The position numbers were made by a program, and so were the translations under genes. Positions 15,019-29,500 of a stretch of DNA of 64,000 nucleotides are shown here, piece after piece; positions within the stretch are counted from its first letter, which is position 1; each line of letters opens with the position of its first letter. This DNA comes from Cloeon dipterum. Taxonomy: Eukaryota; Arthropoda; Insecta; Ephemeroptera; Baetidae. The DNA lies in contig NC_088788.1 in assembly GCF_949628265.1 (NCBI RefSeq), positions 22,058,335 to 22,122,334 of the forward strand, in the 5' to 3' direction. Under the pieces are notes generated by a model. It did no database searches, was not told the origin of the DNA, and was given only the letters and a program-made list of their open reading frames with translations.

Positions 15019-16682
15019 ATGGAGATGCAACCGCTAGTTTCATACTTTGTCTGCTTACTGTCAATCCTTTTCATAAGATTTATAATTTTTCGGCCAGACA
15101 ATGGTATGTACAAACAATAAGAAAAAAAGAACAAAAATTCGTAGGAATTAAAAATAATATTTAAATAATTTGTCCAGAATCTTCAGACCTTGAAGACCAC
15201 AACCACCTGTTCCTCATTGGGATCATGTCCAGGAGGGAAAACCTGAAAATGAGGGACAGCATTAGAAACACCTGGGTCCGCAGCCTGAACAGTTCTCTTG
15301 GGAAACACAAATTTCTCATCGGCAAGGATTTCTGTCCCATACCTCCTGTTGACAGGACTTCAGAGTATTCTTGTGAAGAGTGGACTCCAAAAATAGCCAA
15401 AAGTACTGTCATAAATGCATCTACATATTGGTGCAACTTTTAAGAATTTTTTATATTTCAGGCCTCTCTAGAAAAGACACTTCCTATGAGATTGAATCTA
15501 GCAAAATCATTTTTAACTCCAGTCAAACCATGGTCAAAGATCTCAACTTTCAAGTTCACTACGAAATAGTCATCAAAAGACTGTGTCTCCTCTCTGAGAT
15601 AATTAAATCTCACGCCAGGCTGAGCTTAATCAACCTAATGACCAATGAGAGAGTTTTCACAGCCACATTCTCTTCTGAAAATGTGAACGAGAAAAAAGAG
15701 CTATCAACTTGCAAGCAAGTGGAACCGTTTGTGTTCCCCAAAGGATTTGAGGGGAAAATCTTGCTGACCACAGACAACAGTGTGAATTTGGAGAGCAGCT
15801 GCAATGTGATCTTGACTGACGACTCTCACTTTGTTACATACAGAAGTACCAGGAAAATGCTTCGAAAAGAATTTTGTGCCCCTTTCTCAATGTCATATTT
15901 TGTTAAAGGTGTTGTTAATGTTTTTAAGCCTACAACCTAAACTAACAGATTCACGTTTTTAGACATGGAGGGACTAGAGAAATTTCTGTCACAGAAGCAG
16001 CAGAGGTACTTTGACTGGATGACTGAACAAAAACTTCTGACTTCTCAACTGATTTTGGAATCTGAGAGACATGATGATGTCATTCTTCTAAACATTGTAG
16101 ATGTGTACAGAAATCTTCCTAAGAAGCTCATTTACTTTTTTAAATGGTAAAATACTGTTTCCATCAAACAAATATTCATTTTGCTAATTTTTAAAAACTG
16201 CGATCGTCATCTTTTGCTATTACAGGGCGGACAGAAATGCAGAGTATGAGTTCCTTTTGAAGACAGATGATGATACTTTTGTGGACACAAAGAGAGTGAC
16301 ACAAGAACTGCTGAAGCTGCAAGACACGAAAAACCTGATATGGAGTTCATTTCGTGAATTTTGGCCTGTGCAGTCGTCTGGAAAGTGGAGGGAGGATAAT
16401 TACAACTCCCTCACCTATCCTCCTTTTCCTTGCGGATCTGGATATGTGTTAAGTGCAGATATTGTCAGCTACCTAGTTGACAACAGTGAAGAACTTTTCA
16501 AATTTCAAGGAGAGGACACCTCAGTTGGTATTTGGCTGGCTCCGCTCTCACCATTTTACAAGAACGACTGTTGGAAGTGTAGTGACTGTTATAATTTTGC
16601 TTGTAATCAGCCACAATTGACAGAAAAAGAAATGTATGATGCGTGGGTTGTGTATGAAAAAGAGGGGGCCATTCTGTGTTAA
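15019..16682 (+). CDS. B3GALNT2: Beta-1,3-N-acetylgalactosaminyltransferase 2-like glycosyltransferase (GT31)
   Basis: Exons 15019-15103, 15178-15402, 15462-15908, 15963-16146 and 16226-16682 join in frame to 465 residues (human B3GALNT2 has 500). A single membrane anchor lies at about residues 5-25 (SYFVCLLSILFIRFIIF), the type II topology of Golgi/ER glycosyltransferases. Hallmarks include RDSIRNTWVRSL and KFLIGKDF near the N-terminus, VDVYRNLPKKL, the metal-binding DDD in LLKTDDDTFVD, PPFPCGSGYVLSADIV and FQGEDTSVGIWLAP. The long insert between the KFLIG and VDVYRN blocks is typical of B3GALNT2 rather than of shorter beta-1,3-galactosyltransferases. In vertebrates the enzyme adds GalNAc to O-mannosyl GlcNAc on alpha-dystroglycan. 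That the insect enzyme has the same substrate is inferred. The exon 2 donor (A|GTACTG at 15402) is weak but is the one that keeps the frame. Confidence 0.88.
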
Positions 16683-17506
16683 ATAATAATATGATTAAAT
16701 TGACTTACTGAATTTTATGTGCAGCTTTAATAAAGTTTTAACTGCTAGTCAAAGATTAAAAAAAATTGGCAGTTATGTAACAGAAGTCAAGCCAAATATA
16801 TTAAGTAACATAAGTGTGAATTTAAGTAAAAACACAATAAAATTACTTAAACCCTAACAAGATGAGTGTTTGTTTTCAGTGGTTGAAAATGACGCTACAG
16901 AAATATGTTTTATGGTTGGTTGCGATTTAAGTTTCTGTTCCTTCTAAGTCTATTTTCAAGTATTTTTAACTATCTGATAAAATTGCATACTAAAAAAATG
17001 GTGAGTTGTGAGCAGCTCATATGTCATGAATAATTCATGATTTAGCGCCTCATTTCACCGTAATTTGAGGTTTGAACTTAAAAAAAATCAAGATGCATCA
17101 TCCCAAGATACTAATGTGAGATCTATTGTTTTATTTTTTAGTTTAAAACAAGGTGAATTTAAAAGTACACATGTCATTTCATTAATGTTTATTGTCATGC
17201 CTATCCTATCGTTCTGTTTTTGAAATTTTCCCTCACTGTAATAAAATAGTTGCAATGGTATCGCACGCAACTCGACTGCGGTAGCGGCAGGTTCTTTTTT
17301 ATTTTTCTAAATTTATAATCTATGGCTAGGAGGGATTGAGCAGTTTTTCTTTTTATCGACAAATGAATAAAAAATGTAATTATTTCAGGACACAAAGTTA
17401 TTCAAACAAAATATGTGGGTTGAATTAATTTTTAATTTTAATTTTGGTTCTTTCACATTAATTTTTTCTTACGTTTTCTACTAACAGTAAATAAACACAA
17501 AAGCAA
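16683..17506. other. Convergent intergenic region with B3GALNT2 3' UTR
   Basis: AATAAA at 16729-16734 on the plus strand, 47 bases after the stop, should end the B3GALNT2-like transcript. The right part is probably the dynein heavy chain 3' UTR; a minus-strand AATAAA occurs at 17298-17303. The rest is AT-rich and no gene is seen. Confidence 0.5.
16729..16734 (+). terminator. Candidate polyadenylation signal of the B3GALNT2-like gene
   Basis: AATAAA 47 bases downstream of the stop codon at 16680-16682, followed by a T-rich stretch. Confidence 0.55.
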
Positions 17507-20500
17507 TTATGCGTAGAGAGCAACCCCTTTCCTTGTCCAATGACCAACTGATTTTGATCCTATATGAAGTGGAATATAGAAAATCGCTTCTTTTGACGTG
17601 TGAATAAATACTGGGCACATGAAATGGTCTGAAAAGTAACCGTTCATTTTAAAAGCATACTTCCTCTCATTTAAAATTATGCATTGTTTACCTTGGTAGT
17701 CTGTTGTGAAGACAAAATTTGATGGCTTCATTAAAATCTTTGGCATTTTTGAACAAATATTTAAGTCTATTGCCTCCACAAGAAAATTATTTTCACAGTC
17801 CCAACAAGCACCAGACAATTTAAGTCCGTCCAAAATCACATCTCTCTGTTGTAAAATATATTTAAATCTATAGTTTAAAACTGCCTGGTAGTGTATTTAC
17901 CTCTTCTAATTGAGAGATGTCAGTACCAAGCACCTCGAACGTCCATGATACTGTGATGGCCTCATAGAAATGACCACTCAAATCCTTTACATTTATAAAT
18001 TAAACTATAATTTTAAGAACTTAAAATACAAGACTTGCCTGCTTTAGAGACGATAAAAGCGCGGCCGCATATTCAAAAGCTATTAGTTGAATTGTTATAG
18101 GGGATAATCTTTTCACATCTTGAACAACTTGGGTCAGTAGCAAAAGTTTCGTCTTAATATTTTCAAAACTCAAGGTCCTCCCTTCTTCTGAAAAATGTAA
18201 GTGGAATTAGTATGATTCGGTCAATTTTTATAATGCTCTAGTTTCTAGAAGTATAATAGAAGCTTTTTCTAGGGAAATCAAAGTTGATGCAGCAATGGTT
18301 ACGCAGTTAAATTTTAGAACTTCTTAAAACTTCTTAAATTGACTCAAATAATATGGTGTAGAAGCGTTGTCAAAAGGTTTTTGATTCTTAAGTGTAAAGA
18401 CACTGTATTTGTTGACGGAATTTTGGAAAATGCTAATAAATCAAATGTACTTAATTAATTAAATCTGCACCTTGATTTGAAAACCATCTTGATGGGACCT
18501 GCTCTTTTTCCAGTGCAATCGCGTCTGATAGCATGCCGCGGTTGAAAACAAGTTTTCCTGAAATCGCTTCTTTGAGATCCAAAACATGCATCTTCATCGG
18601 CGTGAATACTTCATGAAGCAGAAACTGAAGCTGAAACAATATCGTTATTATAAGTCTACCCGCTCGATAAATTGTACCTCTCGCTCCAAATGTTTCCGAA
18701 GTTGTGGCCATGCGATGGAGTCCTCATGAAAGTCAAGATTTTTTGATTCCGCTAATCCAAGAAGTGCGTCTATTTTGGCGATTGCTTGCTGCAAATTCAC
18801 ATCATTTATGGCTCCTGCAGACCATTTTTTTAGCTATAGATATACCTTTGCAAGTCTTGCAATCTGCGTCTCCAGCGTTAATCCTCTCAATTTGCGAAGA
18901 CTGTTGAGCAAACTTTCACTTGCACGCAAATCATTGGCAAAACTCGCGTTGATCGCAAACATTTGCTGGTTATTTGAGGACTTAGTTGGCAAATCGGAAA
19001 ATGCAAATGAAAGTCCATCTTCGCTCCACGTCATTTGCAGTGGACTAAAGAAAATTTTAAAATTTCCTAAGGCTGAAAAACGTATCGTTAAAAAAGCTTT
19101 ACTTATCATCTGATGATGCCGTGAACGCGTGCTCCCACATTATCTCACTGCTTATGTTAGTCAACATCGTTCTGTCCACTTCGTTGATTATCCGACCCAA
19201 GTAAGCTACGTCGATGGTCCATTCTAAGAATTCCTTGCTGATAGTGTCAGTAAATCCCCTCGCAGCAATTTTCTCCAGCAAGCAAAGAGCAACCTGAGAG
19301 AAAATCATAATTTTATTCCTAATTGGGATTTACTCGCTCACATGAAAATCGGTGTCTGGAAAGTCATATTGCTGCAAAAGTTTCCCTTCCAAAAGATTCT
19401 GCCTGCCAAGAATACATGTGTGCAGAAGAGAAACATTCCATGCATGTTGTTTCAAAGAATGGGACCAGTGCCTAATTTGCAAATTTTGCAAGAGACGCTT
19501 CATGTTGTCTTGAATACTCTGAAAACAAAGCTTAAAAGCTCTTAAATGGTTCCTTTTTGCTTAAATCTTACCTGTGGTTTTTCCAAAACAAACAAAGCTG
19601 AATGCTGAAAATCGTAATTCTGCAGTTGCTCTTTAATGTCTATCACCACCCAAGTCCTTGAAAATAATCACGTAATTATATAGTTTCGAAATAGATAAAT
19701 TTTGATGAACCTGACACTGTTGTTTGGTTCTATTAACTGCGCCCGCTGCAATACCATTTGAAGTTTTTCTTCAGTAGGAAACAACAAAATATTCCACCTC
19801 TCCTGGATATCCCGGCCGATGGTACTAAATGGAGCAGTAAGATTTTTAGCAGTAATTTTTTTATTGGATTTACCATTCTCTGTCTCCAAAATTCACGCCA
19901 GTGATTACTGCTTTATTCAAATTTGCAATGCATTCTATGGTTGAAACAATATCAATACACGCATCTGCTCTAATCACAATCGGAACTTGAAGCGTGGACT
20001 GAGAAGCCACTGAAAAGAAATCTATCTCTTGTTTTTTCAAGAAGTCGTCGCCGATCCATAGCGATACAAATTCAGAAATGCACTGACAAACTCTATCTGG
20101 CCGCAGTGACGCGATGAGCATTAGTCGCAGGGAGGGTACCATGCTGTTATAAACGCCTGCGTGAAAGAAATGTTATGCAATTTGACCTACAACGAAATGC
20201 TGCCGGTTGCATACACTTTACAATCAGCAGGCGCCATTGGCTTACCAGGCAAATCCAATTGTTCTGCGTGTTCGCACCGCAACAGAATCTTCCAATCTTC
20301 CTTGTTTGCTTCCAGATCTCTCGCTAAATTCACAAACGGTCCTCCAAAACTTTGCAAAATTTGCACGTTTTTCCAAGCAGCACCTGACACCCATCCTAAA
20401 TCTGGATTTAGTGACCTGTTGTGTGTTTTAAAATTCTTGCCTACCAATGCCGTTTGAATCACTTTCCTCTGAAGATATTTTCATTTTGTGCAGCACATAG

Positions 20501-23500
20501 TCGACATAAAGTTGAAGTGGCCCGTCTCCAGAATTTTCAAGGAAACAGAGACAAATCACAAATGATAATAGTAGTTTGTGTTCCTCTTTGAATTTAGGCA
20601 GACACATGCTGAATCAAAGAGCATTTTTTAGATTTCTTGGTTAATTTTTGCTCAATCATTCAAATTACCTGTAGATGTTCAAAGCATGGTTGCGAACAAA
20701 ATCCGCTCGATGTTTTGGTGACAGTATAGAGGGTATTTTAGAAGGGATAGCTCTCTCAAAACATGAGATGAATGCTTCTAAATTTAGAGTGAACAACGAG
20801 TCAACTTTGTTTAGCCTTTTGACCATTACGTAGAAGTTTGCAGCTTCATTGCACATTTGGACGAAGTGCTATAATCAAAGCACGTACATTTATAAAAAAA
20901 GTCCGAGCAACTGTAAAAACTGACAAACCTTTCTATGCTGGTTTATGTGATCTTCATTTTCAAGTAGCGCTGACATGGTCTTTTTTGAATAGTCTAGTGC
21001 TTCTTTAGTTTTCTCCAGTGTATCCATGACTGTTTTGTCATCTAAAATTGTTTCCTTGCATTCCAAAATTGTTCTATCGAAAAAAAATCAAGGGTAGCTT
21101 TAACTTTCAAGGGAAGTGCACCAAGAAAGTGCACCAATTGTCCGATAATTTTTTTTAACCAGATGATAGTTAATAAACAAAAAGTTTCACCTTACAAGGC
21201 TAATTTCCCCGTTATTGGTTGAATTTTAATTTTTAACAAAGCGTTGAGAGATTCTTGCAACACTCAAATTGTGTTACAGATATTCGCCGCTACCACAGCG
21301 CAATAAAAACGACCGCGATCCTCCAACCGCCCGATATAACCCTCGTTTACCCCATAAAAATGGGAAATTCACCATAATTATGTTTTTGAACTATCATCTG
21401 GTTTTAAAAAAACGTTCAATTTGATAATTGGTGCACGTCCAATGTTTAACAATTACTTTTGAAGTTTATGAACAAGCCTTTTGAGTGATTGCGATTCCAA
21501 CAAAATTTTTTTGGAATTCTCAATTCTGTCAGCATGCAGTATTCCGTTTTCTTTCTTAACGAAAACATCCAGGAGACAGTTTTGGAGACCTTAAAATCCA
21601 TTCATTCATATTAATGTCATAAAACCCTAGTAGCGTTATTTTTACCTTCGACTTGACACGAAAATTCCACGATATTGAAATGTGATGCAATGATGGGATT
21701 GGTAAGTACATTTTCAACTGACGCAAAAAAGTATATTTCTGGCCGTCTCTCATGATCTTTAAATGAATTAAAGTTTACTAAAAAATATGAAGAGCTCCGT
21801 TTAATCTTACCAGCATTTTGAATGGTATTTAAAATACTAATTGCTTTCGAACAGAATTTCAAGGTTAAATCTAATATAAAGATAATTTCTCCTCTTTGCA
21901 AAGATGTAGTGACTCTTTCTACCAATTCGCAGTCACTGACCTTCAAATACACCAATTTTGCTGGATCCTGCATTGAATTAGAAACGCTATCTACTCAAAT
22001 TAAGGTTTAAATTTTTATTTTACCCAATCAACGTAGACTTCTTTTAACCATGAAAGTGTTAACCCTTGAGGATCGTACATAAGGGTCGGTCTTTGGTTGT
22101 GTTCTGATATGCCGATTTTCATCACTATTTCCGCACTCTGTTCTAAATACCGATCTTCATGGAGCTTTTGCAAGTTCCATCTTCTTATTGTCATAGCACT
22201 GTCATCTACGCATCGATCCTCATCGTTCAGCCGTAATTCATCAAGCTATTTTTGACTCTTCATTTTATTGATAATTTTTATTGTAATTAGGATTACCAAA
22301 TTTTTCAGTATTTTTAACGAAGATAGTCTTTCATTGTGTTTAAGCGCCCCAAAGTAATGGTACTGGATTGAGCGGTTGATGTTTTGTACACATTTGCCTT
22401 TGCAAACAAGGTGGAAATTGTCATCAAACGTATGCCATTCCTGTTCCTCAGTTGAAAGATCTGTCAGCAAATCATTTGCTCTTTGCAGCTCTGAAGCCAT
22501 GTCTTCAACCTTAGCAAATACTTAATTACCACAAAATCACTGTATTTCTCATGAGCTACCTCTGCGTCCAGGATTCTTTTGCTCTCCAAGCATTTCTCAT
22601 ATTCAACTTTCTGCTTGACGAGTTTATTCTGGAGAACAATAATTTTGGAATATATATCTGCAAGCTCTGCTTGGTGCTCTCGCAGTTCTTTAGACGCACG
22701 CTCTAACTTAGAACGCTTCGGGGCAGCAATTCTGAATTTCACATTAAAATCACTACGGGTGCAAAGAGTCGATCAATGAAAAATGACCGTACCTGTATAT
22801 TTTCCCATATTTTTCCATCGCTAGCACCCACTGCGCCAACAATTTGGCTCCGTTGGAAATGAGCTCGATTTTTTCCAATACAAAGTCCTCGTTGCTTGTA
22901 ATTAATGAGACACTTTTAAGAATTTTTTCCGGAATGTGGTCTTTGTCAAACTGGTGGAGCTGAAAGAAAGTTTTTCGATCCAAACAAAAAACTTCAATCT
23001 CTTATTATACCTGTTCAATGAATGTTGGATCAGCAAGTTGCCGTTTGGCCTCTGCCCAAGTTGGATCGGCTTGCTTTAAAAGCATTACTGCAGAAATAAC
23101 TGATTCTACAATGGGTGGCGGTCTTCCGTATGATCGCAGATTTTGTAAGTCGATCGGTTCAATCGTCTCAAGTGCCAAATCTGCATCCTCTAGGTACGGA
23201 ATAGCCTCGTCCATTGCTTGGTGAGCGATTCTAGCTAGTTGCTGAATGGAAACTTCTTCCTGATCAATTTGATGCTGCTTTTTCTCGTGTAAGGATTTTT
23301 GCTCCTCAACTTCTCGCTTCTTTTGGCCCAACATAACCAAAGCTGTTTCGCACTGTCGCTGGCTGTCGACAACTACAAAACAGGACGTTTAGAGTTATTT
23401 AAGATTAAATTTCAAACAGCCATGGCCATGGCTACCCTTTCTTTGTGCTCGTAAAAGTGCTGAAGACATTGCCGCCATTTTTTTCATGGATGCTGTTAAT

Positions 23501-26500
23501 TGAACCGTGCATTTTTTAAACATTTCTCTCTTCGATTGCAGTTGAGTTTGTTGCTCTTCTACCGTGCTATAAATTAAAACAATGTAGTACACAATTCTTC
23601 TCAATTTTTATCTCCAAAAACCTCTCAAATGTTCTTAGGCACTGAAATAAATGAACAGGTGTGATTTTGGCTTCCCAGCCTTGTTTCCTTATCTCGCTTA
23701 AAAGATCTGAGTGAAACTTGGCGAAACACATCGCTATTTGTTCTTTTCTGTCGTTCTTTGCAAGTGAATAATAATTTGATTTCATTCTGTTAAATATTTC
23801 AATATAATCAACGTTTTACCATGAAAGGCAGATCAAGGTTAGATATATATTTTGAGGTAGCATGGAGGTACGTTTCGTAAGAACATTCTTCATGAGCAAC
23901 AATATTCCACTTCAAAAACGCTGGATTGCTGACAAGGAAGTGTCTAATGAAGAGAAGATCCAGGCTTAAGAATTAACTAATTTTCGTTGAGTACCTGAGG
24001 AAATCCTTGTTGAAGTTCAATTTAATTGCGATGCGCAAATTTTTCTTCACTTCTTGGACCAAAAACATTTCCACGTTCTCACGATATTTTAGAGGGACAA
24101 CTAATCGTAACTATAGTCGAGCGAATAAAATAAAAATTAATGTAATATTAATCTCAACAGAGCAGATGATGCAAACTCACTTTATCAAGTTCGTCTGATG
24201 AAATAAGTCCAGGAGACGTACCATTTTCCGAGATGCAGTTAATGAGTTCGAAAAACCTTCCATCACATATCTGCGACAAGCAAGTGGCATTTGTTTTAAT
24301 ACCAAAACAATTAAAACATTATCTCACATGCTCTCCATCTATGCCAACTAGAATTTTTTCTCCTCCCAATCCAGCCCTTAAAATAATGTTTTTCCAAAAG
24401 AGCTTGAATTCTTCGAATCCACTGATGAGCTCCACAAGTACAAACGACAACCCACAAATAAATGACGATAGTTTAAGGAGAGATTTTCTTCCACTTCCAG
24501 CTGCATATAGCGATTAATAAAAGATTTATTTTGAAATTTTATCAAAACATATCAATATATACCCTCTCCATTCAGAATGATGTTGTGGTATGAGGGCTGC
24601 GACAAAATGCGGACCAAGTTAGTCACCTTCTGTACTGTGTCATCAACTATTACTAATTGCAGTTCAGTGTTTTTCTTGTCACTATTGTAATCCAGCAAAG
24701 CGTTCTCAATCCGTGCACTAGCGTTTTCTATTGAAATCTCCACTTGACTATCAAGTTCATCATCTTTATCACTATACAACCCTGCACAAAATATTTAAAA
24801 TTTACATTAGTGTAACGAGTTAAAAAAATCGCTCACCAATCAAAGGTATTATTTTATCTGGGTACAAATCAGCATAAGCCAAGCCAATTTTATGCTTCAT
24901 ATGTGACAATGCCTCCTTCCAAATTTGATCTTTTAATCTGTAAATTATCTGTCAAAGGGGTTTTTGACTTGTTTTTTTTTAAATTCACCTCTTTTCTGTC
25001 AGCCTCGAACCGTACGCCCGCTGCATTTCGTTCATCCACAATCTGCACATTGCTGGCAAAGTGTTATGGTGGTTTACATTGCTCAATGTCAATCCCTGAA
25101 TAACCTGCTCAAAAAAAATTGAAATAAGCTTTTTGTGACAATAGCTGGTTCGAACCTGTGACAAGATCTGGAGGCTGTACACACACTGAGGGTTGTCTAT
25201 ATTAGCAACAATATTTGCTTTGATTGATTTGTGTAATGCTACTGTCGATTCGACCAGTTGATTTCCTGAAAAGCCACACAATTAGGTTTGGTATCAATTG
25301 AGTTTAACAATAATATATACCCAAAACTTTGATGTGCTCTCCGAAATGAAGTAGGTGTTGGCCGAGAATTGAACCGTAAATGTGGACAAGCTCGCTATCC
25401 GTGGGGCTTGAGAAATTCAAATTCGCAAATTTGTTGCTAAGCCTTTCGTCCAAATTCATATCGTATCCCCTGTGACTCAGAGACACAATGAGGCCCAAGT
25501 GCTTCAAAACAAAGTTGGAGTGTACAATTAATTATTGTGATAAGTCTTTAATACTTCTAATGCAGACTCCTGTAAATTCTCATTCATAAAGAATCCATAG
25601 TCAAGCCATTGGCGGAAAATTTCAGCCGCCGATGGATTCTTCTCTGTCAAATTCAGATCTTGAATGAACAGTATAAGAGATTTAGCTGAAAATGTGACAT
25701 TTTTAATTAATCAAAATGATTTTTATAATTATCACGCATAATCAATCAACCTGTACCTTTCTTATGTGCTAAGACATTATTTGATCTAGGCTGCATTTTT
25801 TTAGAGATAATATCCATCAACACAGTTTTGCTAGTCTATTATTTGTCAGTTTTTGTTATTAAAACATTTTACGCCCAATTGAAGATTTTTTACCATTGCT
25901 GTGCAACTGATTTTCAAGCTACTGTATTTTTCACATTCAAAGCTTTCCATGACTTTATCGCTTGTGTAAGATTTTCCACTTCCGAGACAGCCACTGACAA
26001 GCACGGGACGTTTTTGCTCAATGAGAATTTTCAATACGTATTGGAACTTCGCTAAAGTTGCAGTTGGAACCAGGATTTCATGAACTGGTAATCTGCGAGT
26101 TTTTAATTTGCAGGACGAGTTAATAGATCTTCACATTCAGAGAAAACATACCCTTGGTGGTATTTCCAAACCCGTGGTATGGTGCTGGTCCAGTTGACAA
26201 ACTTCTTCCGCTTGGAATCCACAAAGTAGTCAAACACAGTTTCCTCTTTCGGAAACACATCACTCTCCAATGACCGCACAAACTCGTCAACCAAAGAGTG
26301 ACAAGATTCATGAGTCGCTCCAAAAATCCCCCAAAGAACACTGCAAAAACTTTTAGCCGAAAACATTCGAGCATCTTATCAAATATACCTGAAGTAAAAC
26401 CACTTCTTCGCGAGCTGTGTAGTTTCCTTTTCGCCGTTGAATTTCGGGTGTTTCGATATAAGCCATTGCAAAATGGCACACAGGTTCTTGGATGCGCTCA

Positions 26501-29500
26501 CTTCATTTTGCCGAATCCTTTCTGAACATCTAGCCTTTTTAAAATCAAAGCATTTTTGCAAAGACTCCGAAAACAGAAGTTGAAGCTAAATGATAAAAGT
26601 TATATACATTTTAAGAATCCTCAGGTAATTTTTCTATAATATATATTGATATATCTACCTCCAATTTTAAAGCGCCTTCCTCAAATTTTTCGATCCACGG
26701 TTGAACAATTTGCCGCCACCCAATATGTAAGTCTCCGAAATAAATGGAGCAGAAAGCGCTGATGATGTTTGGAGATACTGCGTCTAACGAACTTGTTTCA
26801 ATCAGGATTTTCGCCTTTCCATAAACAAGTAAATATTATACATGAAAATTAATTATTTAACAGTAAATGCAGTCACCTTCCTGTTGGTCAATATTAGTCC
26901 CATTTCATTGAGACCACAGAATTGATATTTATGATCTAAAAGCTGCACCACGTTTCCCAACCAAGTATCGCTCACTGTGCCATCAAAATATATCCAGTGT
27001 GAATCAACTCGCTCATCTGGCTCACACGCTTGTAAAATTCTTTGTATTATACCAGGTATCAATTTATTTTCTTGCTTCAACCCGAAAATGTCGTTGTAGC
27101 TTAGTAAATCAGGATTAATAGCGTGGAGCTGGAAAATGGCGAATTAATTAATATGAATTAGAATATAAGGTTGAAATTTTAGTTTCAAAAATTAATCAAA
27201 TTCATATTTGCGATCAGTTTTTTGCAACATTATTGATTTTTTTGAATATATGTTACCTTAATCGTTGAAAAATCAGGTAGCTTTAATTTCCTCAAGGCGT
27301 GAATTAGCATTTTAAGTGTGGTCGTCTTTCCAGAAATAGATTTGCCAACTAACGCGACTGGTTGGCTACCGCGAATAGCATCAAAAAGTTGCAGGCCGAA
27401 TTTTATTTGCTCCTCAAGTGGCTTAAATCATTAATTAATAAAAAGCAAAAGATCTAAGTTTCTTTACCTCCATTCCGTTATCTTGAAAAGCTGACTCCAG
27501 AGCACCTTTCAAATCGTTGTTTTCAAATATCATTAATTCTATCCCAGGGAAAATTTGATACACGTAATGCTTAAATATTTGCTGATCCTCTGAGTTCAAT
27601 TGAGGTTCAATTTTGTTTACAAGAGAGTGTAAAATAGCCTAAAAACTATGTGGTAGACATCTACATTATTTACCTTTAGAGTGATTCTTACCTCTTCCTC
27701 GGTCAAGTTGAAGTGATTTCGTTTGATATCTACAGCAGATTTCACAACTGTCATAGTGGTTGTGTTGGTGGAAAAAATCCATCTTGATTTGTTGCTCAGG
27801 TGCAATCGGCAAAACAATCCCATCTGAATCAACTGCATTCGGAAAATAATCCTGTATTTAGTGACTTGATGGCAATATTAAACCTTTTGAGAGAGCATTA
27901 AAGCTTCTGTAAATCCCTCAGCAATCAGCAACATCTCTGAAATTTTGCCCGTGTCGGGTCCCTTCATCGCGATGGGTCTGAAGAAGGCTCTGAGTGATGC
28001 TGGCAGACCATGTGTGTTTGGACCTATTTTAGGGCAATGTAATAAAAAAGTAGTAATTGCTATAATATATACCTGTAGAGGCTAAAAAGAACGTTGGTTT
28101 CAGTTGAATACTGATAGGAATGCCATTTAATGTGACACTGCTGTCAAATTCATTGTCATTCATCGATCTTAAAAACCGTGATAGATGGTATGAAACCTCT
28201 TCGAGTACGTTTTTGTTCATGTCTAAATAGTTTTTAATGACTGCCCAAGCGCCTAATTTTGCTGTGACTGATGTTAGATGAATTAATATTAATCACAATA
28301 ACCTCAATAACCGACAGTGAAGATTACCTTCAAATGCCATCAACGCTGAATCTACTGACGAATAATTGCTGCAGCAGTAGGGAAGAACCAGACGTCCTAA
28401 AGTTTTAGCAAGGCAACGAATTGTTTCAAATTTTCCACTTGCTCTTGAGCTCTCAATTGCTACGTATTTGTTCAAGTTCAGAGCCGTCGTTATGTGAATG
28501 ATGTATCTAAAATTAAATGGTTTCACTAAATTGATTTAATGCAACGTGCAGTGCACAGATGCCTAGCAGGTTGCCTAACTACATTTTACCTTTCGGTTTC
28601 CGGAGTAATAACCGCCTGATATACATCTTCGTAAGTTTGATAAGCATATTGAGAAGATGAAAACATTTGAATGATTGTGATTTCTGCAGTGTCTTCGTTG
28701 AAATAGAATTTCATCAGGGTCGAAACTTCAAGTGAAGTAGGTTCAACCCAATCTGAAAGCAATCATGCATTAATATAGACTATCTGGTGTTAGAAATCGT
28801 TTATGAAACCATTTTTTATGAGATCACTGATTTTCTTAGACAAAAATAGCTCAGAAGTTAATAGAGCTGTCGTTTTCTGTCGGTCTGCTAGAGACATGTT
28901 TGTGGTGAGATTTTCACTAAGGCGCGTAATCACGCCATCATATTCTTTGCGCATTTGTTTCAAAGACTTTTTTGACTCGCTCTTGTACCAGCTTTCCAAC
29001 GCTTTGTCCAGCTCAGACGTCCAATAAATCTAGAGATTATACTTAAATATTTTGGAGCCGCAATCTTGTTAGAAACCTGTCCTGCAAGAATGAGAGTTTG
29101 TGCTGGGAAAGTGCGAATCCAGCGGTCGGTTTTGTTAGGGTTTTTTATTAGTCCAGAACAGCAGCGAATTTGCAAGGACTGTAAAGCATCTTTCATCATT
29201 TCAGCTGGGAAGTTTAATACATATTTGCTAGTATTTGCAACGTACATGAATTTCCAAAATATTTCTCACCTAGAGCAATGATAGCATCAGCAATATTATC
29301 ACTTATTTTAATAATCTCATTAAAGAGGAGCATTTCACCACTTGGCGTGACAAAGCCAACAATCTCATTTGCCTAGGTATGAAATATTAAAAAAGCTTAG
29401 AAACAGGAAACTTGCTTTCTACCTGTCGGCCAAATTTAAAGCTGCTTATCCCTGGAAAACATTTCGGGATCAATGTCCGGTAAGGTTCACCTCCGAATTC

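Noticed and set aside
28328-28506. Degenerate AAA1 as evidence of a pseudogene
   Set aside because: The exons are open, splice sites are canonical and phase is maintained, and downstream motor motifs are conserved, so decay is not supported.
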